Assembly (NCBI GenBank): GCA_900756155.1
Contig: CAAEJV010000036.1
Span: 1-64,000, forward strand
Direction of reading: 5' to 3'
From: Pasteurellaceae bacterium
GTDB taxonomy: Bacteria; Pseudomonadota; Gammaproteobacteria; Enterobacterales; Pasteurellaceae
DNA: 64,000 nt
The notes under the pieces were generated by a model. It saw only the letters and a list, made by a program, of their open reading frames with translations. It had not been told where the DNA came from and did no database searches. Positions within the stretch are counted from its first letter, which is position 1; each line of letters begins with the position of its first letter. Below, piece after piece: positions 25,526-34,558 of the stretch. A program made the translations under genes and the position numbers.

Positions 25526-27040
25526 ATGACAACTCAAACCCAAGACAGTGATGTACTACTGACAATGACGGATGTCAGTAAGTCTTTCCCCGGTGTAAAA
25601 GCCCTTGATCACGCCAATCTAACAGTTCGTTCTCACTCTGTTCACGCCTTGATGGGCGAAAACGGGGCGGGTAAATCTACATTATTAAAATGCCTCTTCG
25701 GAATTTATGCAAAAGACGAAGGTGAAATTTTATTCTTAGGCAAACCTGTTGATTTTAAAACATCAAAAGAAGCCCTTGAAAATGGGATTTCAATGGTTCA
25801 CCAAGAACTTAACTTGGTGCGTCAAACCAGTGTAATGGATAACTTATGGTTGGGTCGCTACCCACTTAAAGGTCCTTTTGTGGATCACGCCAAAATGTAT
25901 CGTGATACCAAAGCGATTTTCGATGAATTGGATATTGATGTTGATCCAAAAGAAAAAGTGGCCAAACTTTCCGTTTCACAAATGCAGATGATCGAAATTG
26001 CGAAAGCGTTCTCTTATAACGCTAAAATCGTAATTATGGATGAGCCAACATCCTCACTTTCAGAAAAAGAAGTGGAACATCTTTTCAAAATTATTCAAAA
26101 ATTAAAAGATCGCGGTTGTGGCATTATCTATATTTCACACAAAATGGATGAAATCTTCAAAATTTGTGATGAAATCACCATTCTTCGTGATGGTAAATGG
26201 ATCAATACCGTTCAAGTTAAAGGCACCACCATGGAAGAAATTGTTTCAATGATGGTAGGCCGTGAATTAACACAACGTTTCCCTGAAAGAACTAACGTAC
26301 CAAAAGAAATCACACTTGAAGTGGAACATTTAACTGCGGTGAATCAACCTTCTATTCAAGATGTTTCCTTTAATTTACGCAAAGGTGAAATTTTAGGTAT
26401 TGCAGGTCTTGTTGGTGCAAAACGAACCGATATTGTGGAAGCCATTTTTGGTGTACGCGAATTAAAAGAAGGGACGATCAAACTCAACGGAAAAATCGTG
26501 AAAAATCATACCGCACTTGAGGCGATTAACCACGGTTTTGCTTTGGTGACTGAGGAACGTCGTTCAACCGGGATTTATTCAAACCTAAGCATTGAATTTA
26601 ACTCTTTGATTTCAAATATGAAATCTTACCTCACCCCATGGAAATTGCTTAGCAACAAAAAAATGGCAAGCGATACACAATGGGTGATTGATGCGATGAA
26701 CGTGAAAACACCTTCTCACAAAACAACGATTGGATCGCTTTCTGGTGGTAACCAACAAAAAGTCATTATCGGCCGTTGGCTTTTAACCCAACCAGATATC
26801 TTAATGCTCGACGAACCAACTCGTGGTATTGATATTGGGGCAAAATTTGAAATTTATCAGCTCATTCAAGAACTCGCTAAAAAAGATAAAGGCATCATTA
26901 TGATTTCATCAGAAATGCCGGAACTATTAGGCGTAACAGACCGAATTTTGGTCATGAGTAATGGTCGTGTTGCCGGCATCGTTGAAACGGCAAAAACGTC
27001 TCAAGAAGAAATTTTGCAACTTGCCGCAAAATATTTATAA
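25526..27040 (+). CDS. mglA: Galactose/methyl galactoside import ATPase
   Basis: MglA is the tandem ATPase of the galactose ABC importer. The 504-residue protein has two ABC domains. The first has Walker A GENGAGKST and the sequence KLSVSQMQM where the signature motif lies. The second has the signature LSGGNQQKV and Walker B ILMLDEPTRGIDIG; its Walker A position (AGLVGAKRTD) is degenerate, as is normal for sugar-type ATPases. I chose ATG 25526-25528 behind GAGG rather than an upstream frame extension. It is the middle gene of mglBAC. Confidence 0.96.
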   Translation: MTTQTQDSDVLLTMTDVSKSFPGVKALDHANLTVRSHSVHALMGENGAGKSTLLKCLFGIYAKDEGEILFLGKPVDFKTSKEALENGISMVHQELNLVRQTSVMDNLWLGRYPLKGPFVDHAKMYRDTKAIFDELDIDVDPKEKVAKLSVSQMQMIEIAKAFSYNAKIVIMDEPTSSLSEKEVEHLFKIIQKLKDRGCGIIYISHKMDEIFKICDEITILRDGKWINTVQVKGTTMEEIVSMMVGRELTQRFPERTNVPKEITLEVEHLTAVNQPSIQDVSFNLRKGEILGIAGLVGAKRTDIVEAIFGVRELKEGTIKLNGKIVKNHTALEAINHGFALVTEERRSTGIYSNLSIEFNSLISNMKSYLTPWKLLSNKKMASDTQWVIDAMNVKTPSHKTTIGSLSGGNQQKVIIGRWLLTQPDILMLDEPTRGIDIGAKFEIYQLIQELAKKDKGIIMISSEMPELLGVTDRILVMSNGRVAGIVETAKTSQEEILQLAAKYL

Positions 27041-27058
27041 ATCATAAAGGAACAAATT

Positions 27059-28069
27059 ATGAGTGCCTTACCAAAAAATAAATCATTCGATTTCTTAAAA
27101 CAAAATGCGATTTATTTTGTGTTGTTGATTTTACTTGGCATCATCATCGCACAAGATCCAACATTCTTGAATGTTCGCAACTTTAGTAACATTTTAACTC
27201 AATCATCCGTCCGTCTCATTATCGCCCTTGGTGTTGCAGGCTTGCTAATCACTCAAGGTACCGACTTATCAGCCGGTCGCCAAGTAGGTTTAGCAGCGGT
27301 TATTTCTGCTACTCTCTTACAATCAATGGAAAACATGAACCGCGTGTTCCCAGATTTAGGTGAAATTCCTATTCCAGTAGTTATCCTGACTGTTTGTGCG
27401 GTAGGTGCTGTAATCGGCTTAGTGAACGGTTTAGTTATCGCTTATCTCAATGTAACCCCGTTTATTGCAACCATGGGTACCATGATCATCGTTTACGGTT
27501 TCAACTCACTTTATTATGATGGCGTAGGTGGCTCACCAATTGCAGGTTTCAGTGAATCTTTCTCTAACTTCGCACAAGGCTTCTTCAGACTTGGTTCGTT
27601 TAAATTATCCTACATCACTATTTATGCGGCGATTTGTGCATTCTTAGTTTGGGTAATGTGGAATAAAACACGCTTCGGTAAAAATATCTTTGCTATCGGT
27701 GGTAACCCTGAAGCAGCAAAAGTATCTGGCGTAAACGTAGCGCGTAACCTTGTTGTGATTTACATGATTGCAGGTATGTTCTATGCATTCGGTGGTATGT
27801 TAGAAGCTGGTCGTATCGGTAGTGCTACCAATAACCTCGGTTTCATGTATGAATTAGATGCGATTGCTGCCTGCGTAGTAGGTGGTGTATCTTTCGCTGG
27901 TGGTGTGGGTACTGTTATCGGTGTAATCACGGGTGTTATCATCTTCACCGTTATTAACTACGGTTTAACTTACATCGGTGTAAACCCTTACTGGCAATAT
28001 ATCATTAAAGGTAGTATTATCATCCTCGCGGTTGCTATCGACTCCTTAAAATATGCGAAGAAAAAATAA
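27059..28069 (+). CDS. mglC: Galactose/methyl galactoside permease
   Basis: MglC is the membrane pore of the galactose importer. The 336-residue protein has about eight to ten hydrophobic segments and the family motifs GTDLSAGRQVGLAA and AIGGNPEAAKVSGVNV, the latter being the cytoplasmic loop that contacts MglA. It starts 18 bases after mglA and ends the operon in front of a strong terminator. Confidence 0.96.
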   Translation: MSALPKNKSFDFLKQNAIYFVLLILLGIIIAQDPTFLNVRNFSNILTQSSVRLIIALGVAGLLITQGTDLSAGRQVGLAAVISATLLQSMENMNRVFPDLGEIPIPVVILTVCAVGAVIGLVNGLVIAYLNVTPFIATMGTMIIVYGFNSLYYDGVGGSPIAGFSESFSNFAQGFFRLGSFKLSYITIYAAICAFLVWVMWNKTRFGKNIFAIGGNPEAAKVSGVNVARNLVVIYMIAGMFYAFGGMLEAGRIGSATNNLGFMYELDAIAACVVGGVSFAGGVGTVIGVITGVIIFTVINYGLTYIGVNPYWQYIIKGSIIILAVAIDSLKYAKKK

Positions 28070-28089
28070 TTAAAAACAACGATAAAAAT

Positions 28090-28121
28090 AACCGCACTTT
28101 AGTAATAAAGTGCGGTTTTAT
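28090..28121 (+). terminator. Terminator of mglBAC built from inverted uptake signals
   Basis: The stem AACCGCACTTT / AAAGTGCGGTT (28090-28100 and 28107-28117) is followed by TTTATTTT. It contains two facing uptake signals. Confidence 0.88.
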
Positions 28122-28142
28122 TTTGAGGTAAATTCTCAAAAC

Positions 28143-28170
28143 AAAAAGCGAGCCTCTCAGCTCGCTTTTT
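28143..28170 (-). terminator. Terminator of the isc operon
   Basis: The stem AAAAAGCGAG / CTCGCTTTTT (28143-28152 and 28161-28170) lies 12 bases after the iscX stop on the minus strand. Confidence 0.88.
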
Positions 28171-28182
28171 TAATCGAATCGA

Positions 28183-28377
28183 TTACTCGTATTCATCTAA
28201 CCATTTCAACAAAATTGCTTCGAGAATACTCTCGTTAGATTTCATTGGATCATCATCAAAACCGTCTAGTTCACAAATCCACTTATGCAAATCCGTGAAA
28301 CGTACCGTTTTAGGATCTAAATCTGGATTACGATCATAAAGTTCTTCTGCAATAAGTTGGGCATCGGTCCATTTCAT
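28183..28377 (-). CDS. iscX: IscX, Fe-S assembly regulator
   Basis: IscX (YfhJ) is a small acidic protein that binds IscS and iron and tunes the rate of cluster synthesis. The 64-residue protein matches the family length and motif set (MKWTDAQLIAEELYD, DPKTVRFTDLHKWI). Its ATG overlaps the fdx stop in a TAATG junction. It is the last gene of the isc operon. Confidence 0.94.
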   Translation of the reverse strand: MKWTDAQLIAEELYDRNPDLDPKTVRFTDLHKWICELDGFDDDPMKSNESILEAILLKWLDEYE

Positions 28378-28718
28378 TAGTGGGCTGCCTCATTCGCATG
28401 GTTAATATTATATTTAGGGATTTCCACCACTAAATCTTCATCACCCACGACACATTGGCAAGAAAGGCGGCTATCCATTTCTAAGCCCCATGCTTTATCC
28501 AACATGTCTTCTTCTTGATCGCTGGCTTCATTTAATGAATCAAACCCTTCACGAATAACTACATGGCATGTTGTACAAGCACAAGAACCATCGCAAGCGT
28601 GGTGAATTTCAACGCCTGCATTATGTGCCACTTCTAATAAGTTGTCGCCTGCTGCTGCATCAACCACCATACCCTCAGGGCAGAATTCTTCATTCGGTAA
28701 AAAAATCACTTTTGGCAT
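28377..28718 (-). CDS. fdx: Isc [2Fe-2S] ferredoxin
   Basis: Fdx supplies electrons for cluster assembly on IscU. The 113-residue adrenodoxin-type ferredoxin has the four ligand cysteines Cys42, Cys48, Cys51 (in ACDGSCACTTC) and Cys87 (LSCQC), the same positions as in E. coli. GAGGAAAGTAATATG is a good start. It follows hscA by 48 bases. Confidence 0.97.
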   Translation of the reverse strand: MPKVIFLPNEEFCPEGMVVDAAAGDNLLEVAHNAGVEIHHACDGSCACTTCHVVIREGFDSLNEASDQEEDMLDKAWGLEMDSRLSCQCVVGDEDLVVEIPKYNINHANEAAH

Positions 28719-28766
28719 ATTACTTTCCTCAATATAAAAAACTCGTTAATTTATAATCGCACTTTA

Positions 28767-30620
28767 TTACTCAATATCTGATACAGATTTACCTGTCAGC
28801 GCTTGATTAATGGATTTATTCATTCGTCTTGCTGCAAATTCTTGAGTCGCGACATCAAGGGCTTTGATTCCCTGAACGATAGCATGACGATCTGCGCCTT
28901 CTTTTACATCCATTAGTTGTTTCAATGCATTTTCAATTTGGTGGAATTCGGCTTCGGTTAATAAGTCAGCCCCATCTTGTTGTAATGCTACAATCACGCT
29001 TTCAATCACACGATCAGCCTCAACGCGCTGCTCGGCTAATTCACGGGCTTGCATATCATCTTGTGCATTATCAAAAGAAGCTTTAATCATTGCCGTTACT
29101 TCTTCATCCGTTAAACCATAAGAAGGCTTAATTTGAATCGATGCTTGGACTTTTGTGGATTTTTCCATGGCGGTTACACTTAATAAGCCATCTGCATCCA
29201 CTTGATAAGTCACTCGAATATGAGCCGCGCCTGCCACCATTGGCGGAATACCACGCAACGTAAAACGACCTAAAGAACGGCAATCATCCACTAATTCCCG
29301 TTCACCTTGTACTACATGTACCGTCATCGCAGTTTGACCATCTTTAAAGGTGGTAAATTCTTGCGCGCGAGCCACTGGAATCGTGGTGTTACGTGGAATG
29401 ATTTTCTCCACTAAACCGCCCATGGTTTCAATACCTAAAGAAAGCGGCACCACATCAAGTAACAGCATATCACTGTCATTCTTGTTGCCCACTAAAATAT
29501 CCGCTTGAATTGCCGCACCTAAGGCAACCACTTTATCTGGGTCGATAGAGGTTAATGGTGTTTTACCGAAAAATTCGCCCACTTGCTCACGTACGTAAGG
29601 CACGCGAGTTGAGCCTCCAACCATAACCACTTCCTGTACATCTTCAGCTTCAACATGCGCATCTTTCAATGCACGACGACAGGTTAATAAAGAGCGTTTT
29701 ACCAATGAGTGGATTAATTCATTAAATTGCTCACGACTTAACTCACCTTCAAATCCGCGCCAAGAAATGACCGCACTTTGCTCACTCGTTAAAGCAATTT
29801 TAGTCTGAGTCGCTAAGCTTAAAAGCTCACGCTGCTCATTTACATTTTCTGGTTGAATACCCGTTTGTTCAACAATCCAATCTGCAATTAAATGGTCAAA
29901 ATCATCACCACCTAAGGCAGTATCTCCACCTGTTGCTAACACTTCAAATACGCCTTTAGATAAGCGTAAAATTGAGATATCAAAGGTACCGCCACCTAAG
30001 TCATAAACAGCGATGACGCCTTCTTTCCCGCTATCTAAGCCATACGCCACTGCTGCAGCAGTAGGTTCATTTAATAAACGTAATACATTTAACCCAGCAA
30101 GGCGCGCTGCATCTTTCGTGCTTTGGCGTTGAGCATCATCAAAATACGCGGGAACGGTAATCACTACGCCAGAAAGCTCACCAGCAAGGCGTTGTTCAGC
30201 GATATGATTTAAACGAGATAAAATATCTGCAGAGACTTCAATTGGGCTTTTTTTACCTTGATGCGTCACCAATAATGGCAAGCCATTTTCACTTGCCACA
30301 AACTTATAGGGTAAGTTTGTGTAACGTGATTGCACATCTGCAAGACTACGACCAATCAAACGTTTAACCGAAATAATCGTATTTTTAGGATCAATTGCAG
30401 CGTTGGCAAATGCTTCAGTACCCACAAGTTTTTCATTTTCACCATAATACACAACTGAAGGTACAAGGCTTCTGTCTTGTTCATCATTCAAAATGGTAGC
30501 TTGACCGCTACGCACTGCGGCAACTAAAGAGTTTGTTGTACCTAAATCAATCCCTACCGCAAGACGATGTTGATGTGGTGCAGCCGTTTGTCCTGGCTCT
30601 GCAATTTGGAGTAATGCCAT
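28767..30620 (-). CDS. hscA: HscA, Hsp70-type chaperone for Fe-S assembly
   Basis: HscA works with HscB to release clusters from IscU by binding its LPPVK motif. The 617-residue Hsp70 has the nucleotide-binding domain (AVGIDLGTTNSLVA; VYDLGGGTFDISIL; VVMVGGSTRVPYVREQV), followed by the substrate domain and helical lid. The length is that of the specialised HscA rather than DnaK. It is separated from hscB by a DUF2625 gene. Confidence 0.97.
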   Translation of the reverse strand: MALLQIAEPGQTAAPHQHRLAVGIDLGTTNSLVAAVRSGQATILNDEQDRSLVPSVVYYGENEKLVGTEAFANAAIDPKNTIISVKRLIGRSLADVQSRYTNLPYKFVASENGLPLLVTHQGKKSPIEVSADILSRLNHIAEQRLAGELSGVVITVPAYFDDAQRQSTKDAARLAGLNVLRLLNEPTAAAVAYGLDSGKEGVIAVYDLGGGTFDISILRLSKGVFEVLATGGDTALGGDDFDHLIADWIVEQTGIQPENVNEQRELLSLATQTKIALTSEQSAVISWRGFEGELSREQFNELIHSLVKRSLLTCRRALKDAHVEAEDVQEVVMVGGSTRVPYVREQVGEFFGKTPLTSIDPDKVVALGAAIQADILVGNKNDSDMLLLDVVPLSLGIETMGGLVEKIIPRNTTIPVARAQEFTTFKDGQTAMTVHVVQGERELVDDCRSLGRFTLRGIPPMVAGAAHIRVTYQVDADGLLSVTAMEKSTKVQASIQIKPSYGLTDEEVTAMIKASFDNAQDDMQARELAEQRVEADRVIESVIVALQQDGADLLTEAEFHQIENALKQLMDVKEGADRHAIVQGIKALDVATQEFAARRMNKSINQALTGKSVSDIE

Positions 30621-30660
30621 ATCTCTTTTTATCTCTAATAATTAATTTGTTAAGGGCTCG

Positions 30661-31347
30661 TTATGCCACTGAATAAGCTTGTGCAAATTTATCTTGTTCG
30701 GTGAAACTTGCATTATAATGGGTTTCAATGTTGACTTCGCGTCGTTCACGCTGATTAATATCAGTCGTCTTATCTTCTGAAAGCTCTGGTGTAAAAACAA
30801 TCATGTGGTTACCATCGAGTTGTTTTACATCTTCTTGCCAATTTTGCCAAAACAGATTTTGGTAAAATGCTTCAATGTCACCATTTAATGCCCAAGCCAA
30901 GAAATCCGTATAGGTAAAATTTAAATCATGCCAAGTTAAATCTTTTGGCGAAAAATAATAAATCTTACCGAGATTAGAACCTAAAGAACCACCATTTAAG
31001 GCAAAATAACCACCAATGACATCATCTGCAACGAGCAAATATTTTGGTTTATCACCTGATTGATTAAAGGATTTGCTGAAATTCCAGTCCATTAATCCAC
31101 GTGGTAATTTAAAACTACCTGACCCTAATATACGTAACCAACCATGATGGATTAAAATACCACCGGTTTCATAAATGACCGCTCCCATTGGAGAAGAAGT
31201 GGGCATTTGCATGGTGAGAAGCTCACGTTCTGCACTAGATTGATCTTTTTTAATCACATCACAATGATTACGAGCATGCTCAATCCATTGGGAAATGGTT
31301 CCCCAAGCAGATTTTGAGGCATCAGTCAGTTGTTCTAAAGTTTGCAT
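30661..31347 (-). CDS. DUF2625-family protein inside the isc operon
   Basis: This 228-residue soluble protein has no known function. It carries the DUF2625 pattern: TGGILIHHGWLRILGSGSFK, then KYLLVADDVIGGYFALNGGS, then GKIYYFSPKDLTWHDL and FLAWALNGDIEAFYQNLFW. There is no signal peptide, membrane segment or cysteine cluster; the layout resembles a cytosolic SUKH/SMI1-like fold. It is 40 bases upstream of hscA and 74 bases after hscB, on the same strand and between their usual neighbours. Co-transcription with isc genes is therefore likely, though a hairpin at 31397-31417 may lower its expression. A role in Fe-S assembly is only suggested by position. Confidence 0.8.
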   Translation of the reverse strand: MQTLEQLTDASKSAWGTISQWIEHARNHCDVIKKDQSSAERELLTMQMPTSSPMGAVIYETGGILIHHGWLRILGSGSFKLPRGLMDWNFSKSFNQSGDKPKYLLVADDVIGGYFALNGGSLGSNLGKIYYFSPKDLTWHDLNFTYTDFLAWALNGDIEAFYQNLFWQNWQEDVKQLDGNHMIVFTPELSEDKTTDINQRERREVNIETHYNASFTEQDKFAQAYSVA

Positions 31348-31396
31348 AATCGAGTTTCATTAGTATGAGGGCAATTACCCATTTATCAATAGCGAA

Positions 31397-31417
31397 AAGG
31401 GCGTATTAAACGCCCTT
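31397..31417 (-). terminator. Intra-operon hairpin after hscB
   Basis: The stem AAGGGCGT / ACGCCCTT (31397-31404 and 31410-31417) lies 5 bases after the hscB stop. In the transcribed direction only short T stretches follow (TTTTCGCTATTG). It is a candidate partial terminator or mRNA-end protector within the isc operon. Confidence 0.6.
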
Positions 31418-31421
31418 AAGA

Positions 31422-31943
31422 TTATAATTCAAATAGACGTTCTTCTACTTGGCTAATTTCATCCGCCAATTTTTTTAGAAAACGTAATTTATCACAGAAC
31501 TGTGCAGCAGTTGACCATTGTTGCTCATTTAGTTGTTCTTCAAGTGCGGTCAACATTTCTTTTGTTTCTTTTTTAACGCGTTTCGCAAAGGATTCTAATG
31601 CATTTTCATCCTGGCTTTGCTCAATGTTTTCGAGCTCTTCTCGCCATTCTAATTGCTGCATTAGAAATGCCATATCTTGTGTGCTCTTTTGCTCTAAATC
31701 CTGTGCTTTTCCCGTATTTAACGCAATAATCGCTTCTGCGCGTAGAATCGGGTCTTTCAAGGTTTTTAATGCATCATTAACTTCTGTCGACTTTTGCATT
31801 GCGATACGTTGTTCTTGCGCATCTGCCGTAACAAAATTATCAGGGTGCAAGCTCTTTTGAAGCACTAAATAGCGTTCAGACAAAAGGGCTTGATCAACAT
31901 TAAAAGCAACTGGTAAATCAAAAATAGCAAAAGGATTTGTCAT
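31422..31943 (-). CDS. hscB: HscB, J-domain co-chaperone
   Basis: HscB brings IscU to HscA and stimulates its ATPase. The 173-residue protein has an N-terminal J domain with the HPD motif (His33-Asp35 in LHPDNFVTAD) and a C-terminal three-helix bundle that binds IscU. Length equals the family norm (171). It follows iscA by 9 bases. An uptake signal lies in the coding sequence near 31542. Confidence 0.96.
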   Translation of the reverse strand: MTNPFAIFDLPVAFNVDQALLSERYLVLQKSLHPDNFVTADAQEQRIAMQKSTEVNDALKTLKDPILRAEAIIALNTGKAQDLEQKSTQDMAFLMQQLEWREELENIEQSQDENALESFAKRVKKETKEMLTALEEQLNEQQWSTAAQFCDKLRFLKKLADEISQVEERLFEL

Positions 31944-31952
31944 TTCTATTCC

Positions 31953-32276
31953 TTAAACGTGGAAACTTTCACCACAACCACAAGATTCTTTCACGTTAGG
32001 GTTGTTATATTTAAAGCCTTCATTCAAGCCTTCTTTAACGTAATCTAGCTCAATGCCATTTAAATAAACCAAGCTTTTTGGATCGACTATGACTTTTACG
32101 CCATGCTGCTCAAAAACAAGATCGTCATCATTGAGCACATCAACGAATTCAAGCACATAGCCTAAACCCGAACAACCTGATGTTTTCACACCTAAGCGTA
32201 AACCGATGCCTTTTCCACGATTTTCAAGAAAAGTACGAACTCGTTGTGCCGCTTTTTCAGTGAGTGTTATAGACAT
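31953..32276 (-). CDS. iscA: IscA, A-type Fe-S carrier
   Basis: IscA takes clusters or iron from the assembly machinery and passes them to target proteins. The 107-residue protein has the three conserved cysteines Cys35 (GCSGLGY), Cys99 and Cys101 (SCGCGESF). I chose ATG 32274-32276 behind AGGAT, which gives the usual start MSITLTEKAAQRV. A longer frame to 32321 crosses the hairpin after iscU and is unlikely. Confidence 0.96.
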   Translation of the reverse strand: MSITLTEKAAQRVRTFLENRGKGIGLRLGVKTSGCSGLGYVLEFVDVLNDDDLVFEQHGVKVIVDPKSLVYLNGIELDYVKEGLNEGFKYNNPNVKESCGCGESFHV

Positions 32277-32296
32277 ATTCTGATCCTTAAATTGAT

Positions 32297-32324
32297 AAAG
32301 TGCGGTCATTTTCAACCGCACTTT
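32297..32324 (-). repeat. Inverted uptake-signal hairpin between iscU and iscA
   Basis: AAAGTGCGGT (32297-32306) faces ACCGCACTTT (32315-32324). It can fold but lacks a T-run on the isc strand, so it is a stabilising or weak attenuating hairpin inside the operon rather than a terminator. Confidence 0.7.
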
Positions 32325-32326
32325 GA

Positions 32327-32710
32327 TTACTTACCTTGTTTATTTTTATAGTCAGCAATAGCGGCTTTAATTGCATCTTCTGCTAAAATTGAGCAGTGAA
32401 CTTTTACCGGTGGTAATTCAAGTTCTTCCGCAATTTGACTGTTTTTAATTGCGCCTGCTTCATCTAACGATTTACCTTTTACCCATTCCGTAATTAAAGA
32501 ACTTGATGCAATCGCAGAGCCACAACCATAAGTTTTAAATTTCGCATCTTCAATAATGCCGCTATCATTTACTTTGATTTGTAACTGCATAACGTCACCA
32601 CAAGCCGGTGCGCCAACCATACCCGTTCCTACTGAATTATCTTTTTTATCCATCGAACCTACGTTGCGTGGATTTTCATAATGATCGATAACTTTTTCGC
32701 TGTATGCCAT
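32327..32710 (-). CDS. iscU: IscU, Fe-S cluster scaffold
   Basis: IscU is the scaffold on which clusters are built from IscS-derived sulfur. The 127-residue protein has Cys37 (GAPACGDVM), Cys63 (YGCGSAIASSS) and Cys106 (VHCSILAEDAI). The HscA recognition motif LPPVK is also present. It lies 54 bases after iscS. Confidence 0.97.
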   Translation of the reverse strand: MAYSEKVIDHYENPRNVGSMDKKDNSVGTGMVGAPACGDVMQLQIKVNDSGIIEDAKFKTYGCGSAIASSSLITEWVKGKSLDEAGAIKNSQIAEELELPPVKVHCSILAEDAIKAAIADYKNKQGK

Positions 32711-32764
32711 ATTATGTTCCTTTCCTAAATAAGTTGCTATCAGGCGGCCTAGCCGCCTTTAAAA

Positions 32765-33979
32765 TTAGTGGGCTGACCACTCAATAGTATTTAAATCAAT
32801 GCCTTCTTTGAACATATCCCAAAGTGGCGATAATTCACGAAGTTTTGCGACTGCATTACGTGTTAAATTAATGGTGTAATCAATTTCTTCTTCCGTTGTC
32901 CAACGACCAAGTGTGAAACGAATTGAGCTATGTGCTAATTCATCATTACGACCTAATGCACGTAGTACATAAGATGGCTCTAAACTCGCAGAAGTACAAG
33001 CAGAACCAGAAGAAACTGCCACATCACGTAATGCCATCATTAAGGATTCACCTTCAACATAGTTAAAGCTGATGTTCAAGTTATTTGCTACGCGGTGTTC
33101 CATCGAACCATTTACATAGGTTTCTTCAATTTCTTTCAAACCATTATATAAGCGATCGCGTAAAGCTCTGATACGAGGAATCTCTGTCGCCATTTCTTCT
33201 TTTGCAATACGATAAGCTTCACCCATGCCAACAATTTGGTGTACAGGTAATGTACCAGAACGCATACCACGCTCGTGACCACCACCATGGATAATGGCTT
33301 CTAAACGAACGCGAGGTTTACGGCAAACATATAGTGCCCCGATACCTTTTGGTCCGTATAATTTGTGGCTAGACATTGACATCAAATCAACCGGTAATTC
33401 AGCAAGATTAATTTCTACTTTACCGACACTTTGGGTCGCATCTACGTGGAAAATCGTTTTATTTGCACGGCAAAGCTCACCAATTGCTTTAATATCCTGG
33501 ATCACGCCAATCTCATTATTCACGTGCATAATTGACACGAGAATAGTATCTGGACGCAATGCCGCTTTGAATTTCTCAAGATCTATTAAACCATCTTCTT
33601 CTGGCTCTAAATAGGTCACTTCAAAGCCTTCACGTTCCAACTGACGACAAGTATCCAATACTGCCTTGTGCTCAGTTTTACAAGTAATAATGTGTTTACC
33701 TTTTGTTTGATAAAAGTGTGCCGCACCTTTAATTGCGAGGTTATCTGCTTCCGTTGCGCCTGAAGTAAACACAATTTCACGTGAATCTGCACCAATTAAA
33801 TCAGCAATTTGATTACGTGCAATATCAACTGCTTCTTCAGCTTGCCAGCCAAATTTATGTGAACGAGATGCAGGATTACCGAATACACCATCAATGGTTA
33901 AATATTCCATCATTTTTTTAGCTACACGTTCATCCACTGGACATGTTGCTGCATAATCTAAATAAATTGGTAATTTCAT
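32765..33979 (-). CDS. iscS: Cysteine desulfurase
   Basis: IscS removes sulfur from cysteine using PLP and hands it to IscU, thiouridine enzymes and others. The 404-residue protein has the PLP lysine in SSHKLYGPKGIG and the catalytic cysteine loop SGSACTSASLEPSYVLRALG. I chose the ATG giving MKLPIYLDYAAT, the family start and exactly the E. coli length, preceded by AGGAG. A GTG two codons upstream is less likely. Confidence 0.97.
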   Translation of the reverse strand: MKLPIYLDYAATCPVDERVAKKMMEYLTIDGVFGNPASRSHKFGWQAEEAVDIARNQIADLIGADSREIVFTSGATEADNLAIKGAAHFYQTKGKHIITCKTEHKAVLDTCRQLEREGFEVTYLEPEEDGLIDLEKFKAALRPDTILVSIMHVNNEIGVIQDIKAIGELCRANKTIFHVDATQSVGKVEINLAELPVDLMSMSSHKLYGPKGIGALYVCRKPRVRLEAIIHGGGHERGMRSGTLPVHQIVGMGEAYRIAKEEMATEIPRIRALRDRLYNGLKEIEETYVNGSMEHRVANNLNISFNYVEGESLMMALRDVAVSSGSACTSASLEPSYVLRALGRNDELAHSSIRFTLGRWTTEEEIDYTINLTRNAVAKLRELSPLWDMFKEGIDLNTIEWSAH

Positions 33980-34042
33980 TTTCACTCCTAAATAACTACT
34001 AAAAATGCTATCAATTTGACCGCACTTTAATCTACTTTCCCA

Positions 34043-34498
34043 TTATTGGTTGACTACAATTAAGTCATCAAAATCTTTGTGAGCTTTATGCTTCCCAGCT
34101 TTTTTCTCTACAAGCTCAGCTAATGTAATCTCATCTAAAAAATCAGAAATGCGATCACTTAAATCTTGCCATAATGTATGAGTTAAACACTCTACTCCGC
34201 CTTTGCAATTTCCTTTACCAAGGCATCTTGTGACATTAATGTTCTCATTTACGGCTGAAATCACCATACCGATAGAAATTTGATCAGTTGGTAAAGCTAA
34301 ACGATAGCCACCACCTGGACCACGAACACTTTTTACTAATCCACCACGACGCAATTTTGCAAATAATTGCTCAAGATAAGAAAGTGAAATATTTTGACGT
34401 TCTGAGATATCCGCTAAACAAACTGGATCTGTCCCTGCGTGTAATGCGATATCTAAAATTGCGGTAACCGCGTATCGTCCTTTAGATGTAAGTTTCAT
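34043..34498 (-). CDS. iscR: IscR, Fe-S-sensing repressor of the isc operon
   Basis: IscR (Rrf2 family) binds DNA as a [2Fe-2S] or apo form and adjusts isc expression to cluster supply. The 151-residue protein has a winged helix-turn-helix (ISLSYLEQLFAKLRRGGLV) and the cluster ligands Cys92, Cys98, Cys104 with His107 (RCLGKGNCKGGVECLTH). It is the first gene of the isc operon, with a type 1 IscR site on its promoter. Confidence 0.97.
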   Translation of the reverse strand: MKLTSKGRYAVTAILDIALHAGTDPVCLADISERQNISLSYLEQLFAKLRRGGLVKSVRGPGGGYRLALPTDQISIGMVISAVNENINVTRCLGKGNCKGGVECLTHTLWQDLSDRISDFLDEITLAELVEKKAGKHKAHKDFDDLIVVNQ

Positions 34499-34526
34499 AA
34501 AGCATCCCTATTAATCGTCGTTTGGA

Positions 34527-34558
34527 TAGTTTACATATCTGACTATGATAGTCAATTT
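34527..34558 (-). promoter_or_regulatory. iscR promoter with overlapping type 1 IscR site
   Basis: On the minus strand a -35 TTGACT (34550-34555) and a -10 in AAACTA or TAAACT (about 34527-34533) lie 16-17 bases apart. The dyad GACTATCATAGTC (34541-34553), with ATAT at its far side (AGATAT), fits the known type 1 IscR consensus core GACT-N5-AGTC. Binding there would block RNA polymerase, giving negative autoregulation. Confidence 0.78.
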
